Positions 1-11,240 of a stretch of DNA of 64,000 nt are shown piece by piece. The first letter of the stretch is position 1. Every line of letters starts with the position of its first letter. The translations under genes and the position numbers were made by a program. Below the pieces are notes generated by a model. That model was not told the origin of the DNA. It made no database searches and saw only the letters and a list, made by a program, of their open reading frames with translations. The stretch comes from Xiphias gladius (taxonomy: Eukaryota > Chordata > Actinopteri > Istiophoriformes > Xiphiidae): assembly GCF_016859285.1 (NCBI RefSeq), contig NC_053420.1, forward strand, positions 24,782,045 to 24,846,044. The letters are read 5' to 3'.

Positions 1-29
1 TAAATAAATGGAGAAGAGAAGAGACTCAC

Positions 30-162
30 TTCTTTGTCTGTGAATTCTCTGGTGATTATGTCAATGCAGCCCTCACTCAGGTCTGCTGCTATTCTCACTT
101 GCCCAATCTTTGACAGTCCAAAATCAGTCACTTTAATGTGGCCGGTGGAGCTGATCAACAGA
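30..162 (-). CDS. MAST-like kinase, DFG exon
   Basis: It encodes [20 protein letters not shown] and ends TREFTDKE at GAA|GTGAGT, just before the conserved CGTPEY activation segment of the family. Following exons lie outside the window. Confidence 0.88.
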
Positions 163-2300
163 CTACAGAGGAAGGAAGCAGAAAGGCGTCTCATGTTAGA
201 TTAAAACACCAACCTGAACCCTGAAGCCAAAAAAAAAAAAAAAATAACGTAAGTCTGCTCCAACTTCAAGGATAGCCAGTCTAAAAATGATGAAAGCTCC
301 ACTGTAATGTAACAGTTCGCAAGCCCCACCCCTGGATAACCTTTGCTTCAAAAAGTACTTTGAGGGAGAATTTCTGCCACCGCCACGGAGAGCATGGCAG
401 GCGTAGCAACAGTAACTGAGGAGAGTGGGGCTTGATGATGCCTGAAACCAAAAATGAAAAAAAAAAAAAATGAAGAATGAGCTAAATATTGGCTTAACGG
501 GACAAGCCGGGGACTCACTTGCTTGGTTTGAGGTCTCTGTGCAGGATCCCATAGCTGTGGATATACTCCACAGCCAACACGGTCTCTGCAATGTAAGCTC
601 TTGCCATGTCCAAAGGAAGGCGCTTGTGGTGCTGAAGCAGGGTGGCACAGTCCCCACCTACAGGGTCAGAGGGAGCCGCAAGGACAGATAGTATCAGATG
701 TTATGTTTAGGTCTTCTTAGTGACTATGGAGAATATAGGGGACAGTAAGTTTGGTACTGTGCATCATACACAATTAGTGAGCACTATCCCTGATTAAGTA
801 AACGAACACACAAAAAAACCTTCTTACCTCCTACATACTCCATCACAAAGCACAAGTCCCTCGCTGTCTCAAACGAGCAAAACATTTTGACAACAAAGGG
901 GTTGTCAGTGAAGGTGAGGATGTCTCGCTCCACCAACACCTGCTGGACGTGTGATTTTTTGGTCAACCTCTGCCGTTTGATGAGTTTCATGGCAAAAGCC
1001 TGACCAGTCTCCCTGTGCCGCACCAGGTTTACAGTCCTGGACAAAACATCGGAAACGTGAGCGACTTCTGCTGCTGAAAATCAGCTGCGATTTGAAAAGA
1101 AACTGTCCACACAAACTCTTAAGGCGAGCACAAAAGGAATTCTACAACATCATCACATCCTCGTTTCATCTTCTTTTCTACTTTGACCGGACTCTCGGCA
1201 CTATCCACAGAGTCACTCTGAGCGCAAAGAAAGAGGTTTGTCTGGCTCACCCGAAGCTGCCGCTGCCAACCTGCTTGACTGTGGCAAAGTCGTTCCACTC
1301 TGGTCTCCTCAGAGGAGGAGTGCAGGCTATGCGGGTCTAAATCAGACACATGAAAGACAGAAAGGTTGTAATGTAAGAGAACATGCATATGCAGAAAAGT
1401 ATATAAGGCAGGAGCATATACGGTGTGAGTCAAGTGAAGAAAAGCTGCCTTGGTTTTAGCTTGACAGCCCTGCTTTCAATTTATCTAATGAAGTTTGAAA
1501 GGTTTTCACAGAGGACTGTGTCATACATTAAATTTAAGTTAGGGAACCACTTTTAGTTACAAGCATTATAACCACTCTCTATTATTTTGCAGACTTGTAG
1601 AAATGTAAGTCATCAAATACTAGAAAAATGACAGTGTTGTTAAGAAACAAACGCTGCCCTTTTAGAATGACGATAAATGAAAGGGGATAAGGACCTGTAA
1701 CCTCTCCATATCTGTCGGTAATAAAAAGAATCTACTGCATCAGAAACCGGTGACCTGACCTAGACTTGACTTTATCAGGCCAATGTCTATTTCTCATTTG
1801 GCAGTTTAAACTGATTAAATTGACCTATCATATCAGTGACTGTGGTTTTTTTTTTTTTTTTTTTTTTTTGGTGAACAAATTACAACTAACAAAGACAAGA
1901 TTACTTATCATATTGGTTATTCTTACACCTCTGTGTTTTAGATATGCCGACACCATAGTGCACTGTTAATAAGACTTCAAATGCTGTTTGAATCCAGTCA
2001 GAATTTTCCGCTCCATCAGGTCAAAAATCTTCTGCTATCTGCTGAACTTTTAACGATGAATGAACCAGCACAACAAAGTGATGTGTGAGTTTCCAGTCAG
2101 TCTGACAGACAAACACCTACCTCGTGGAGAAGCTTCTCCAGCTTGTTTTGCAGCTCCACAAAGTAGCGGGAGCCGACCAGGCCGTTCTGAACCGCGTTGC
2201 CGCAGTCCCTGGCCAGCTCGACCAGCTGGAGCTGAATGAACGTCAGGGCGCGGGTGGCCTGGAGCAGGTCTCTGCCCGGGAACTCTGCCACTGAGTCCAT
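30..2300 (-). CDS. MAST-family serine/threonine kinase, 5' part of gene, divergent
   Basis: Exons read on the minus strand are 2300-2121, 1336-1251, 1036-828, 657-519 and 162-30. The first resembles the DUF1908 helical domain of MAST kinases ([28 protein letters not shown]). The other four join in phase into a kinase domain: glycine loop GSGSFG, the AMK lysine, [21 protein letters not shown], catalytic HRDLKPSN and DFG. MAST kinases (microtubule-associated Ser/Thr kinases, AGC-like) typically pair DUF1908 and kinase with a PDZ domain. The C-terminal half of the kinase and any PDZ lie beyond position 1. The exon or exons between 2121 and 1336 were not resolved, and the ATG at 2300 is only a possible start, since upstream exons could exist. 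The sequence is clearly diverged from textbook MAST1-4 (for example HRDLKPSN instead of HRDLKPDN), so no paralogue symbol is given. MASTL (Greatwall) fits less well. Confidence 0.85.
519..657 (-). CDS. MAST-like kinase, catalytic-loop exon
   Basis: It encodes [20 protein letters not shown], then [20 protein letters not shown] and KPS(N). The acceptor is CTGTAG and the donor AA|GTGAGT. The split Asn codon is completed by the next exon. Confidence 0.88.
828..1036 (-). CDS. MAST-like kinase, N-lobe exon
   Basis: It reads [17 protein letters not shown], containing the ATP-binding lysine, then [21 protein letters not shown] and VMEYVG, the hinge. The acceptor is CCAG|G and the donor GGAG|GTAAGA. 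It is the exon most similar to MAST1-4. Confidence 0.88.
1251..1336 (-). CDS. MAST-like kinase, glycine-loop exon
   Basis: The exon lies between TTTAG and GG|GTGAGC. It encodes a linker ending in [16 protein letters not shown]. The two leftover bases (GG) join the first base of the next exon to give Gly-Thr-Val, restoring the nucleotide-binding loop of the kinase. It is short (86 bp) and is visible only when splice phase is followed. Confidence 0.8.
2121..2300 (-). CDS. MAST-like kinase, DUF1908-like exon
   Basis: It opens with an ATG at 2300-2298 and runs 60 codons to a good donor (GAG|GTAGGT). The similarity to the MAST pre-kinase domain lies in the second half ([27 protein letters not shown]). 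An A-rich run sits directly 5' of the ATG on the coding strand, so the true 5' boundary could be this ATG or an upstream splice. Confidence 0.7.
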
Positions 2301-3160
2301 TTTTTTTTTTTTGCAGATTCCTTGAACTGAACAAGGATGGAAGTCAGAAAATAATGACAGAGTTATTATTTGTGTTTAGGCGGGATCTGAAATTAAAGGG
2401 GCTGTGAGTAGGGACATGAGAGTTTTGTGATCTAAGGAGGGGTGGAAATCTTAAAATCTATTCCCAAATCAAGGGGGAGCTACTGTAAAGATGTTAATAT
2501 CTGGGATATACTTTGACATACATTCCTTTTTACAATAAGCTTTTATGAGCAGTACATAAGCAACTAAAACATATAAAATGGTTTATAACACACTATAACA
2601 CAGTCATGCAATTGACATTTCAATTCTAACTGCAAAGTTTGGAAACAACTGAATGAGAGCAAATTTTAAGGGTTAAGCATGAGACAATGTATTATAGTAG
2701 TATATAGAGTAGGTGAAGCATTAATAGGCATGAATAACTTCAACAAGTGGATAAAAACAGACGACACCATGTAAGAAAGGTTCTCTTTACAATGAGATAG
2801 TAACCTATAAAAATCACTCAAATGAAATGAATCGTTCATAAAGTGAAATACATGCTTACATGCTGCTCGCTGCTGCCGAGTTCCAAGGAGAAATTGTCTT
2901 TTTTTGTTTTTTGTTTGTCGGAGTTTAACGGACAGTGCAAGCTGTTAACTGACGATAACGTTTTCTGTATTTCAACACTGTTTTTCCAGCTGAAAGGAAG
3001 AAAGGACGCCACCAGAACCTGGCGGAGACCTGCGTCTGTCGACGGTTTCTATATGACCACAATCGACAATCTCTGCTCTGATACTCGGGATTCTATTCTG
3101 TGTCATAACGGAAAGTGCATATTCCACTGTCATTCCACACGCGCACGCGCACGCACACGC

Positions 3161-3202
<42 letters not shown>

Positions 3203-5989
3203 GTTTTACTATATTCATGGGGATCCGTCGTCGAGACAATGCATTCCCTAAACTTAACTAAGTCAAGTATCGTTGTTATTCATGAAAACAAATCCCGAAC
3301 CACAGTCAGCCTTTACAACCGACACATGCTCGTAGGCTATTTCTTTCAGCCATTAAAGTAAGGTTTATAGTTTAATTATGAATTATGAACTATGAACTAT
3401 CCTCCCATTGTCCTCCCATCATGCGGACACCTGGGGGACGCAATCCCGCACAAGTGAACAGAGGGTTCAGTGTTCATTTAACGCGCCCGAATGAAATCCC
3501 CCTTCCGGCACCATGGGTAAGTGGCCCGGCCTCCGATACTCAACAGACCGCCATCTCAACAGGCAGAAGCCCGACGCGCTGTCATGAACAGGATTCGGCA
3601 GAGACACCTTTGAGATCATTGTGGCCATCGGCAGTAATACAAGATGGTCTAAGACATGGAAAGTATCAATTCATTCACCAATTAAATGTGATCTTGAGGC
3701 TATGAACAACACATATAAACTACACAGTTATCCAGAAGTGAGTGACAGAAAGGCAAGCACGAAGCACTAAGCCTGAATAAAAGATCTGACACGTGAGGGA
3801 CACAGATAAATGCCTCAGTCTCATGGACCGTCTCAGCAGGAGTGTAGCCCCGTCACTTTTCTCCTGAGTCTGCCTTCTCTCGTCGTGGCTGTTTCCGCGA
3901 CTGTCCGCCACTGCAGGCTGTAGGCAGGCCTAGCGGGGAGACACCCTGTACATCGTATGAACGGCAGCCGCAGTTGCTGATTGAACTGCGTTTAGGGATC
4001 ATTTGTTGATCCCAAACTACTGTCCGTCCTAACTGTGCACTGGCATTTGTGTTTCGTTTAGCAGTGTGGTGCGTATGACTGTTTTTCAACCAATGAGAAA
4101 GACACCCAAGTGTTTTTGAGTCATTCATTCCTATAGAAAAATGGCTTTTTTTTAATTTAAGTCAATCGAGGACAATTATGTTACAGTTATTTGGGTATGG
4201 GACAGATGTTTATTCCATGAAAGTTTTATCTTTGTTTAAAAAACAATGACTGCATCTGTAAACTTCACTCAGTTTTCCTTCAAAAAGTCAACAAACTACG
4301 GTGTTAATTTCCCATTTCATTACATGCAGCCCAGTGCTTTGTTTGGGTTATCATCATCATGGTGAGCTGCCAAAAACCTAAATATATTACATTTTCTTTG
4401 ATGATTAACAATCAGGTGGTTCACGTGGTTATATCTTCATCACGTTTGCTCTGTTTTGAGATTGATGTTAATCATAGAGAAATCCATGTGACTCCTCTGA
4501 GACACAATAAAGACACATAAAAAGCCTCCATCATGTAACTCTTCTAATTAGAAAAATAGTGGCGCAGTCTTTTCGATCATAATCCACCTTTTCCTTTCTC
4601 TAGCCCTGATGGCAACACTGCTAGTTGAATAAATGTCAGTGATCATAATCCTATCGCCGCACTGTATTTTGAGGTTTGTGTGGTTATACCTAGATAGTGA
4701 TAAGCCTATCAATCTGTCTACCTAGACTGATTTATTACTACCCAGGTATAATCACAGAAACTGCAGCACAGAGTGCAACAGTAAGAAACTGGATCATTAA
4801 TAATAGAGTATGGTTACGCAACGGACCACTGAGCAACTGGTCTGGACCGCAAGGACCATAGTGGTAGTAACCGGTGATCTGTGCAAGCGACCGTGGACAG
4901 TGGACACTGGCTTGGCTACAACAAGTCTCTTCCTGGAACTGCTAACAACTCATAGACATCTGAAACATGACAGGAGGCCCTAACACTGTTATGTAAGAGG
5001 CCACAATTCAGAAAGAAAAGGCTGGGAACCACTGGTTTAATCTTTAATGGAGCTTTGTTTCTTATAATCATTTTTTTTTTTTTTTTTTAATGTAAAATCT
5101 TAAACTTAAAAGTAACTCCTACTGTCAGATCACTGAAGTGGAGCGGACAGTCTAACAATTACCTCTGAAATGTAGCATAAAATAGAAACATTCGAGTAAA
5201 TTGCGAAAAACTTTACTTAAGTAAAGCACTCGAGCAAATGTACCTTCAACCTCTGTGCACCAGAAGCCAAATGAACACAGACTGTAAAGAACCAGATGCT
5301 GAGAAGGACCATTCTCTTTGATACTTTGAGGATATTTTGAACGCAGGACCTTGACTCGTGCTGGCGTTTTCTTTCACTGTGACACTGCTGCTTCAACGAA
5401 GACCACGTCTTCCACCACTGTCCAACGCACCGAAATGGGCCGCAGGGGAGGGACCGCAGGTGTTCCAGCAGATATGAGATTCCGAGACTCAGGAGCGGGC
5501 GTAGTTTATAAGATGGCGTTGATGGTGTGGAGAGGATGAAGGAGACGCCGCTGACACCGTCTTGACTGCATATAACGGTTTATTACAGAGAAGTACAGCG
5601 TGGAGCCAAGCATCTGCAGGTCTGCTCGTGAGAGGGTGCGGAGCCCATGAACCACTCTGGGTAATCAGCCTTGGCCACCGTGGCTTTACGTCCAACGCAT
5701 TTCCTCCTGTTCACACTGCAAGGCACCCTCGGAGGACCTTTGACCTAGGGGCCTCATGTGAAGCCGAGGCAGTACGTCACTTGTCCACACGATGTCCCCC
5801 CCGGCTCTCGTCTACCCGCAGTCAGCTGTTGTGACCAGGGCTGTTGCTTCATTAGCCAACAGCTTGGCCGAAGACGGCCCCTCGTCTGATCCAATCCCTG
5901 TTGAAACGGCCCAGGGCTCGCCTCCAGACACACGGGGGGGAGAGGGGATCGGCCAAAATGGCGAAACTAGCCCTTAATTAGTCCGATCC
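2301..5989. other. Intergenic region, no gene recognised
   Basis: This is AT-rich DNA with a (CA)n/(CG) microsatellite, a T run near 5073 and, at about 5018-5040, a short tail (GGCTGGGAACCACTGG) like one seen at the ends of common teleost repeats. Open frames at 2843-3361 and 3385-4128 show no domain or splice support and look fortuitous. The moderately CpG-containing stretches at 3400-3600 and 5450-6060 could hold promoters or dispersed repeat, but I cannot assign them. Confidence 0.5.
3136..3198. repeat. (CA)n microsatellite with CG interruptions
   Basis: A run of CA dinucleotides whose 5' half alternates CGCA. Confidence 0.97.
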
Positions 5990-6063
5990 AGGTGTTGTTA
6001 ATGAGCGCGAGGCAGCGGGGACGCACGTGGACACACTTCACAGCAGGAACATACAGAGGCAAG
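5990..6063 (+). other. cidec: Putative non-coding first exon of cidec (3' end)
   Basis: This CpG-containing segment ends at a near-perfect donor (CAAG|GTAAGTC). A matching acceptor (AATCACAG|GTC) lies at 8229, 17 bases upstream of the cidec start codon, so a 2.2-kb intron in the 5' UTR is likely. The transcription start was not located and the left coordinate is arbitrary. RNA evidence is lacking, and the same segment might be repeat-derived. Confidence 0.3.
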
Positions 6064-6188
6064 GTAAGTCTGAAGGTTTTACTGTTTTTTTAAACTGGGT
6101 TTCATCATATTTTGTTCTATAAAATATTAAACGAGGTGGGGCACACGTTTCACAGAACCCAGTAAGCAAACGATATACTTAATGCCAG

Positions 6189-6266
<78 letters not shown>

Positions 6267-8229
6267 TCTCAATAATGTGAAAAGATTATTGAGCTGAGCG
6301 TGAATGATGTGCTGCTCAGCTGTGTGTGTAAGCTCAAGAACTCGCAGACCGTGTGAAACGTAGCCACCGGCAACGGCATGTGAATTGTGTAAGAGGACAA
6401 CAGTGGGACAACAGTGGGACAGGAGTGTGTCTTCTCTAGCCTCTGTGTGAGTGAACGTCCATTGGGCCCTTGAGCAGGGCGGCGTTTCACATATCTCTAC
6501 TGATACAGCAGGTGTTTAAGTGAGACCAAACCTGCTCACTTCAGATTCAGTCCACAGGCAGAAAAAGGGCCTTTTTTTTCTTTTCTTTTTTTTTTAAAAA
6601 ACTTTTCCTTTCTTCTTACTTTTTCAACCATTTAATGGTTTTCAATTAATTGCCAGTCGAATGTGGTCTTTAAACAAGGAAGGAGAAACCTTTTGGGATA
6701 CTCCTGCATTAGGTTAGAAGCCTTGGCTCTTCATACTAAAACAGCAGGTTTACAGTTGTACCTGGGTCATTTTCCTCACATCATTTTCATATCAATCCCT
6801 GGGTCTTAACTGTCGTCACTGGTGATCTCACACTACATGTAGATTTAGTTGTGTAACCTGATAACACTGGGAGGTCTGGCCACACCTTGTCTGTTTTAAT
6901 CCTATTCTTGTGAGATAATGTGGTGGACATTGAACAATGACTTAATCCAGGAAATTGTATAATGTAAGTCCTGGCAGGGCTATATGGAATAAACAGTCGT
7001 AGCTTTTCCCCCTTCAAGATAATAAGCGTTTAAAAATGACAACAGTACCAACTAGAACATAGCAGCCATCACCTGTTTCTTGTCTGTGTGTGTATTTGAT
7101 TTTTAGCCTGATGTCAAGACTGTATTTGACAGAAGATTTAATCTTGTGCTGGAGACTAGCATTTTGACCTCAAGACTAAACCCAAATTTAAACAACTCAT
7201 TCTCACTATTTAGTCATGCAGATAGAAATGTCTGCTCCCACCCTAAAACAGCGAAGGTGAGTAGAATTTGGTTTGTGCTGCTCAGAGCGTTGAATTTTTT
7301 TTCTTTTTTTTTTTTAAATTTGCATTTTAAAGTCTTTCCAATAACATCTGGATGATCCACAGATGACACTGTCAGCATCTTTTCATAGGGACTGGGTCTT
7401 CTCTAGAAAACTGTTCACAGAGGCTGATATCTCAAAACCTGGACCTATTATTAAAATTAAATTAGACCAAAACTATCTGTGTGGTTAGATACCACTAGAG
7501 GGTAAGTGAGATGGGAGGTGAGAAAATGCATTTTTTGCTAATTGGGTGAACTGACCCTTGAGGGTGTTCAGTTAATTTCTCTGTGTTTCTGTGCGTAACA
7601 ACACGGAATCCAGGGCTTTCACAACAGAGGGTTTTAGTGGGTGTGTTCATGGAGGATTACTCAATAAAGCTTGGTGGTTTGCAACTAGCTCAGCAGTCAT
7701 CAGCACAAAGTTCAATGACCAAGTGGTGCAAGAAACAGCTACAAGAGAGCAGAGTGTTCGGTATCACGGAGGTTTAGTGGCCACAGCAGAATTAGGAGCA
7801 GCACTTCAGGAGCAAAACGACTACGATAAGGATTATATTCCAACACGGTCGGGGCAACAGCTGATCAGGTGTCACCTCTAACATTACTCATGTTGTAGAC
7901 TTTTTTTTTGTTGTTGTTGTTGTTTTTGGACATTTTTTTGAAGGTTGTGTAGTTTATTGAGGGAGAGGGTTTATTGTACAGATGAGCTAGTTAGGATAGA
8001 TACTAAATAGATACTAAAGCCTAGATACAAAATCACATTTACTTTAGATCGTTTGCCCTCATTTAACAATGGAATGTAAAATGTATTAACATTCGAGCTG
8101 CAATATTTACTCAAAGCTACTTGCTCCTTCTTTTCTGTCTGGTCTCTTTGTAATGTTACCCTTTGCTAGTGGTGATGTCATGCCTTGCTGTTAGTCTAGT
8201 TGCTAAACGGATACATCTTCCAATCACAG
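6064..8229 (+). other. Probable cidec 5'-UTR intron
   Basis: It holds a long (GT)n microsatellite and otherwise AT-rich unique-looking sequence. I see no exon, RNA gene or recognisable transposon in it. Confidence 0.3.
6191..6264. repeat. (GT)n microsatellite
   Basis: About 37 uninterrupted GT units. Confidence 0.98.
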
Positions 8230-8245
8230 GTCGATGCGCTCTCAG

Positions 8246-8298
8246 ATGGATTATGCTATGAAGTCTCTCACCCTTTTGACCCCGTCCTCCCTCTCCAA
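8246..8298 (+). CDS. cidec: cidec coding exon 1
   Basis: It encodes MDYAMKSLTLLTPSSLS plus two bases of a Lys codon. The donor is CCAA|GTAAGA. Confidence 0.88.
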
Positions 8299-10992
8299 GT
8301 AAGAGCACTGCTTCATGAGCTGGATGGGATAGTCAGCACTGTCACCAGTCTCTAGAAAGGTTTTAACTTTTGAAATGTACCTGCAGTATGGCTTGTAAGT
8401 TTTGCCCCCCCACCCCCCCAGGTGTGTGACAGCCAGCGTGTCAGCCAGCGCTTCCATGACCCAGCAGCTCCTGTCGGGTCGAGCTCCTCGGCCGAAGCCC
8501 TTCAGAGTCACAAATGCCGACCGCGGCGTGAAGAAGGGCATCATGGCAGATGCGCTAGAAGACCTGATGAACAAGGTGAGGAGAGAGGTTGAGTCAAACA
8601 ATGGAAGGAATGGAGATATTAAAGACATAGTCATGAAGCGGGGAGGGAGCCTGGTGTGTATGGAGGATTAAAATTACAACAGACGGGCCTATGACTCTCT
8701 AATTGCTGCACCATCTGTGATACTCATGCACATTTCAAGCTCATGCTGGTAAAAGTTCACCAGACTGTTGTGTCGCTGTCAGACTCTGTGGTAATGCTGT
8801 CGTCTGGTCCCATGACCGGTGAAACATTAACTTAACCGAGTGATGCACTTCCTGTGCGTTTCCTTTCATCCCTGCTCTCTCAGGTCAGCGACTCGCTGGG
8901 TGTAGCGTGCATCAGCGCGTTGGTGCTGGATGAAGACGGCACAGGCGTGGACACAGAGGAGTTCTTCCAGACGCTGCCTGATAACACTGTCCTCATGGTC
9001 CTGGAGAAAGGACAGAAGTGGACCCCACATTCAGTGAGACTCTTTTCACTGTAACCACTAGGTGGCACTGTTGATCGGTTGCTTCAGTGCATTGCGCAGT
9101 GGGAAGCTTAACATATTGATGGTCTGCTTTTATTCAGCATTTGTTATGTCAGTGATTCTTTAATGTAGTGACTGAGCAGATAGAGGAATGTCTGTGTCTT
9201 TAATGCAGCAGCCGTGAATAAGGATGGTACATAAGTCTTTGGTCTGAAGAATGACATCCACTATTCAGTGAAATTTAACTGCAGCAAATTTTTTTATTCT
9301 TCAAACTGAATAGCAGAATAATACGTCGGCTATCGTGCAAAGGCAGACCATAGGGTTAGGGTTACACCAGAGATCAGTTTCTTCCTTCATAATTTGTAGA
9401 GGAAAAAACAAAAGGCTGGTTTTGAATAGGAATCGGTCCCAAGGGTATCATCGAATATGTATTGTGTTCACCCAAAAACCGGTTAATTTCCATAGAAATT
9501 GATGAATGTGATGATTTGCAATCCCCCTAAGTATTTAATCTGGTGACCTCAAATTGGCCTTGTCTCAGTCATTTGCCTTTCCCATAACCATCACTGGCAG
9601 GAGCTGCTTCCGTCTGCAGTCCGAGTGTATGCTGGTGGAGCTGTGTGCTGTCATCTGGCCCAGTTTGCTGGCACACAAACAAAATGTGTCCATACCCTTT
9701 TGACCTGAGTTATGTTTCCCTTCCTGTCACCTCACAGAACAGCCCCCCCAGAGATCCGCTCAGGGAGCGCGGGCTGCTGCATCGGACAGATGTGGCCAGG
9801 CTGACGTTTGACCTCTACAAGAACAACCCCAAGGATTTCATCGGCTGCCTGAACGTGAAAGCAACCCTGTATGGTGTTTATTCTCTCTCCTACGATGTGC
9901 GCTGTTATGCTGCTAAAAAGATGTTGAAGTGAGTGAAAGAGCCTGCCAAATATGTGAGACTCTCTGATATTTTTATGCTTTCATGTTGAACTATTATGTA
10001 ACTGACCCCCCCCCCCAATAGCATCTCTCTGGTGACTTTACTGAGGAAATATTTGGATCCTTAGCAATAGTTTAATCCACTTAGAGATAAATTTGGATCC
10101 ATTTTAATGAGTTTCTAATCCATAAATGACCAAACAGAGCATCACCTTTTGGTAATTCAGCCACCCACTTTCAATTCAGTTATTTTCTGGTCCATTTCTT
10201 TCTGTGCATCAGCTGCTTTAATAACATTAAGACCAGTTACAGTATTCTGTGCACAGCCCCTAACATGTAACGCATGAAGTCATAGTGTGCCGTGTATACT
10301 TGTGGGTGGCTGATTTTTAAAATGGTCAGATCACAGAAGAACAAAGGCTAGATTTGACAGAGATTAATTTTGGGAGGGGTTATGTCACTGCTGCTGAGAT
10401 CTGCTGGTTTTCAGCTTTGACACGGAGCTTTAGTCAGAGAGGATTAAATTTTGCAGACTTGTCAAATATGAGGCTTTTGTGCTCCCACTGCACTGCAAGA
10501 GGTTTGTTTCCTAGATGTCAGTTTTATGAGATGCAGTTGATGTATGAAATGACCATCTGAGGCTGTGAATATTTCCTGTCAGTCATTTTCTCATCAGCTT
10601 GTGTAGTCTGTCATGCTTGTCTAAAACTTGTCCTATAATAATTACTCAAGGAATGACATGTCACTTGTTTTCTAATAATATTCTCATGCATATGTATATC
10701 CTTAGTTACTGTGTCCATGTGTGTCTGTTTTAACCATTTCCTCAGATGGGAATTTGCCTTTTTTACGACAAGTCCTTTTATACTTTCTCTCTTTCTTTGC
10801 TGTGCTTCCAGAGAGGCTCTGCGATGGACCATCTTCTCCATGCAGGCCACAGGCCACATCCTGCTCGGCTCCTCCTGCTACATCGAGCAGCTGCTGGAGG
10901 AGGAGGAGCAAGCGGAGAAGGGCCTGGCGCTGCCACAGGAAAGCAGGATCAGGCAGCTGCAGAGCATGCTGCTGGGAAAGAGCTCCTCCTGA
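8246..10992 (+). CDS. cidec: Cell death-inducing DFFA-like effector c (CIDEC/FSP27)
   Basis: Coding exons are 8246-8298, 8422-8575, 8884-9033, 9738-9928 and 10812-10992. They join in phase to 242 codons, close to human CIDEC (238). CIDEC sits at lipid-droplet contact sites and drives lipid transfer and droplet enlargement, favouring triglyceride storage. The start MDYAMKSL matches the mammalian MEYAMKSL, which is why the ATG at 8246 is preferred to an in-frame ATG at 8234. The CIDE-N domain spans about residues 40-118 (PFRVTNADRGVKKGIMA, LVLDEDGTGVDTEEFFQTL, MVLEKGQKW). The CIDE-C domain spans about 135-215 (VARLTFDLYKNNPKDFIGCL, YSLSYDVRCY, SMQATGHILLGSSCY). A glutamate run (LLEEEEQAEK) follows it. 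CIDEA is the main alternative, but the N terminus and SMQATGH segment favour CIDEC. No frameshift or missing motif was seen. Confidence 0.95.
8422..8575 (+). CDS. cidec: cidec coding exon 2
   Basis: It is preceded by a C-rich tract and CCAG, and ends AACAAG|GTGAGG. It carries the first half of the CIDE-N domain (PFRVTNADRGVKKGIMADAL). Confidence 0.93.
8884..9033 (+). CDS. cidec: cidec coding exon 3
   Basis: The acceptor is CTCTCAG and the donor TCA|GTGAGA, and it is exactly 50 codons. It carries the acidic EDGTGVDTEEFF face and MVLEKGQKW of CIDE-N. Confidence 0.94.
9034..9737 (+). other. cidec intron 3
   Basis: No gene, structural RNA or clear transposon was seen. Confidence 0.85.
9738..9928 (+). 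CDS. cidec: cidec coding exon 4
   Basis: The acceptor is CTCACAG and the donor TTGAA|GTGAGT. It encodes the linker and the start of CIDE-C, including FDLYKNNPKDFIGCLNVKAT. Confidence 0.94.
9929..10811 (+). other. cidec intron 4
   Basis: The intron begins with a C-rich run near 10008 and is otherwise plain. No other feature was seen. Confidence 0.85.
10812..10992 (+). CDS. cidec: cidec coding exon 5 with stop
   Basis: The acceptor is CTTCCAG. It begins with the last base of a Lys codon, then EALRWTIFSMQATGHILLGS, and ends at TGA 10990-10992. Confidence 0.94.
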
Positions 10993-11230
10993 TGATGGAC
11001 TCGAGCTGACAATGGTTGAGTGGACATATTGTCCATTCTTAGCACACAGATGGAACCTGTTTGGAGACATGTCAGATATTGCAACAGTCTCTTCTCACAG
11101 TCACTTTCTTGCTCTGTTACATTTTTTTTTTTTTTTTTTTGTCCCATATGTATATAGAACCAAACACTAAACATTGTTCCTCAGAAAGCACTTTTACTCA
11201 CCACTATGTAACTTTTTTCCTTTGGAAATG

Positions 11231-11240
11231 AATAAATAAA
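11231..11240 (+). terminator. cidec polyadenylation signal
   Basis: Two overlapping AATAAA hexamers lie about 240 bases after the stop, the first good signal downstream. Confidence 0.6.

Noticed and set aside
10702-11174. Frames of 80-150 codons over cidec exon 5
   Set aside because: They overlap the proven CIDE-C exon in other frames and read into T runs.
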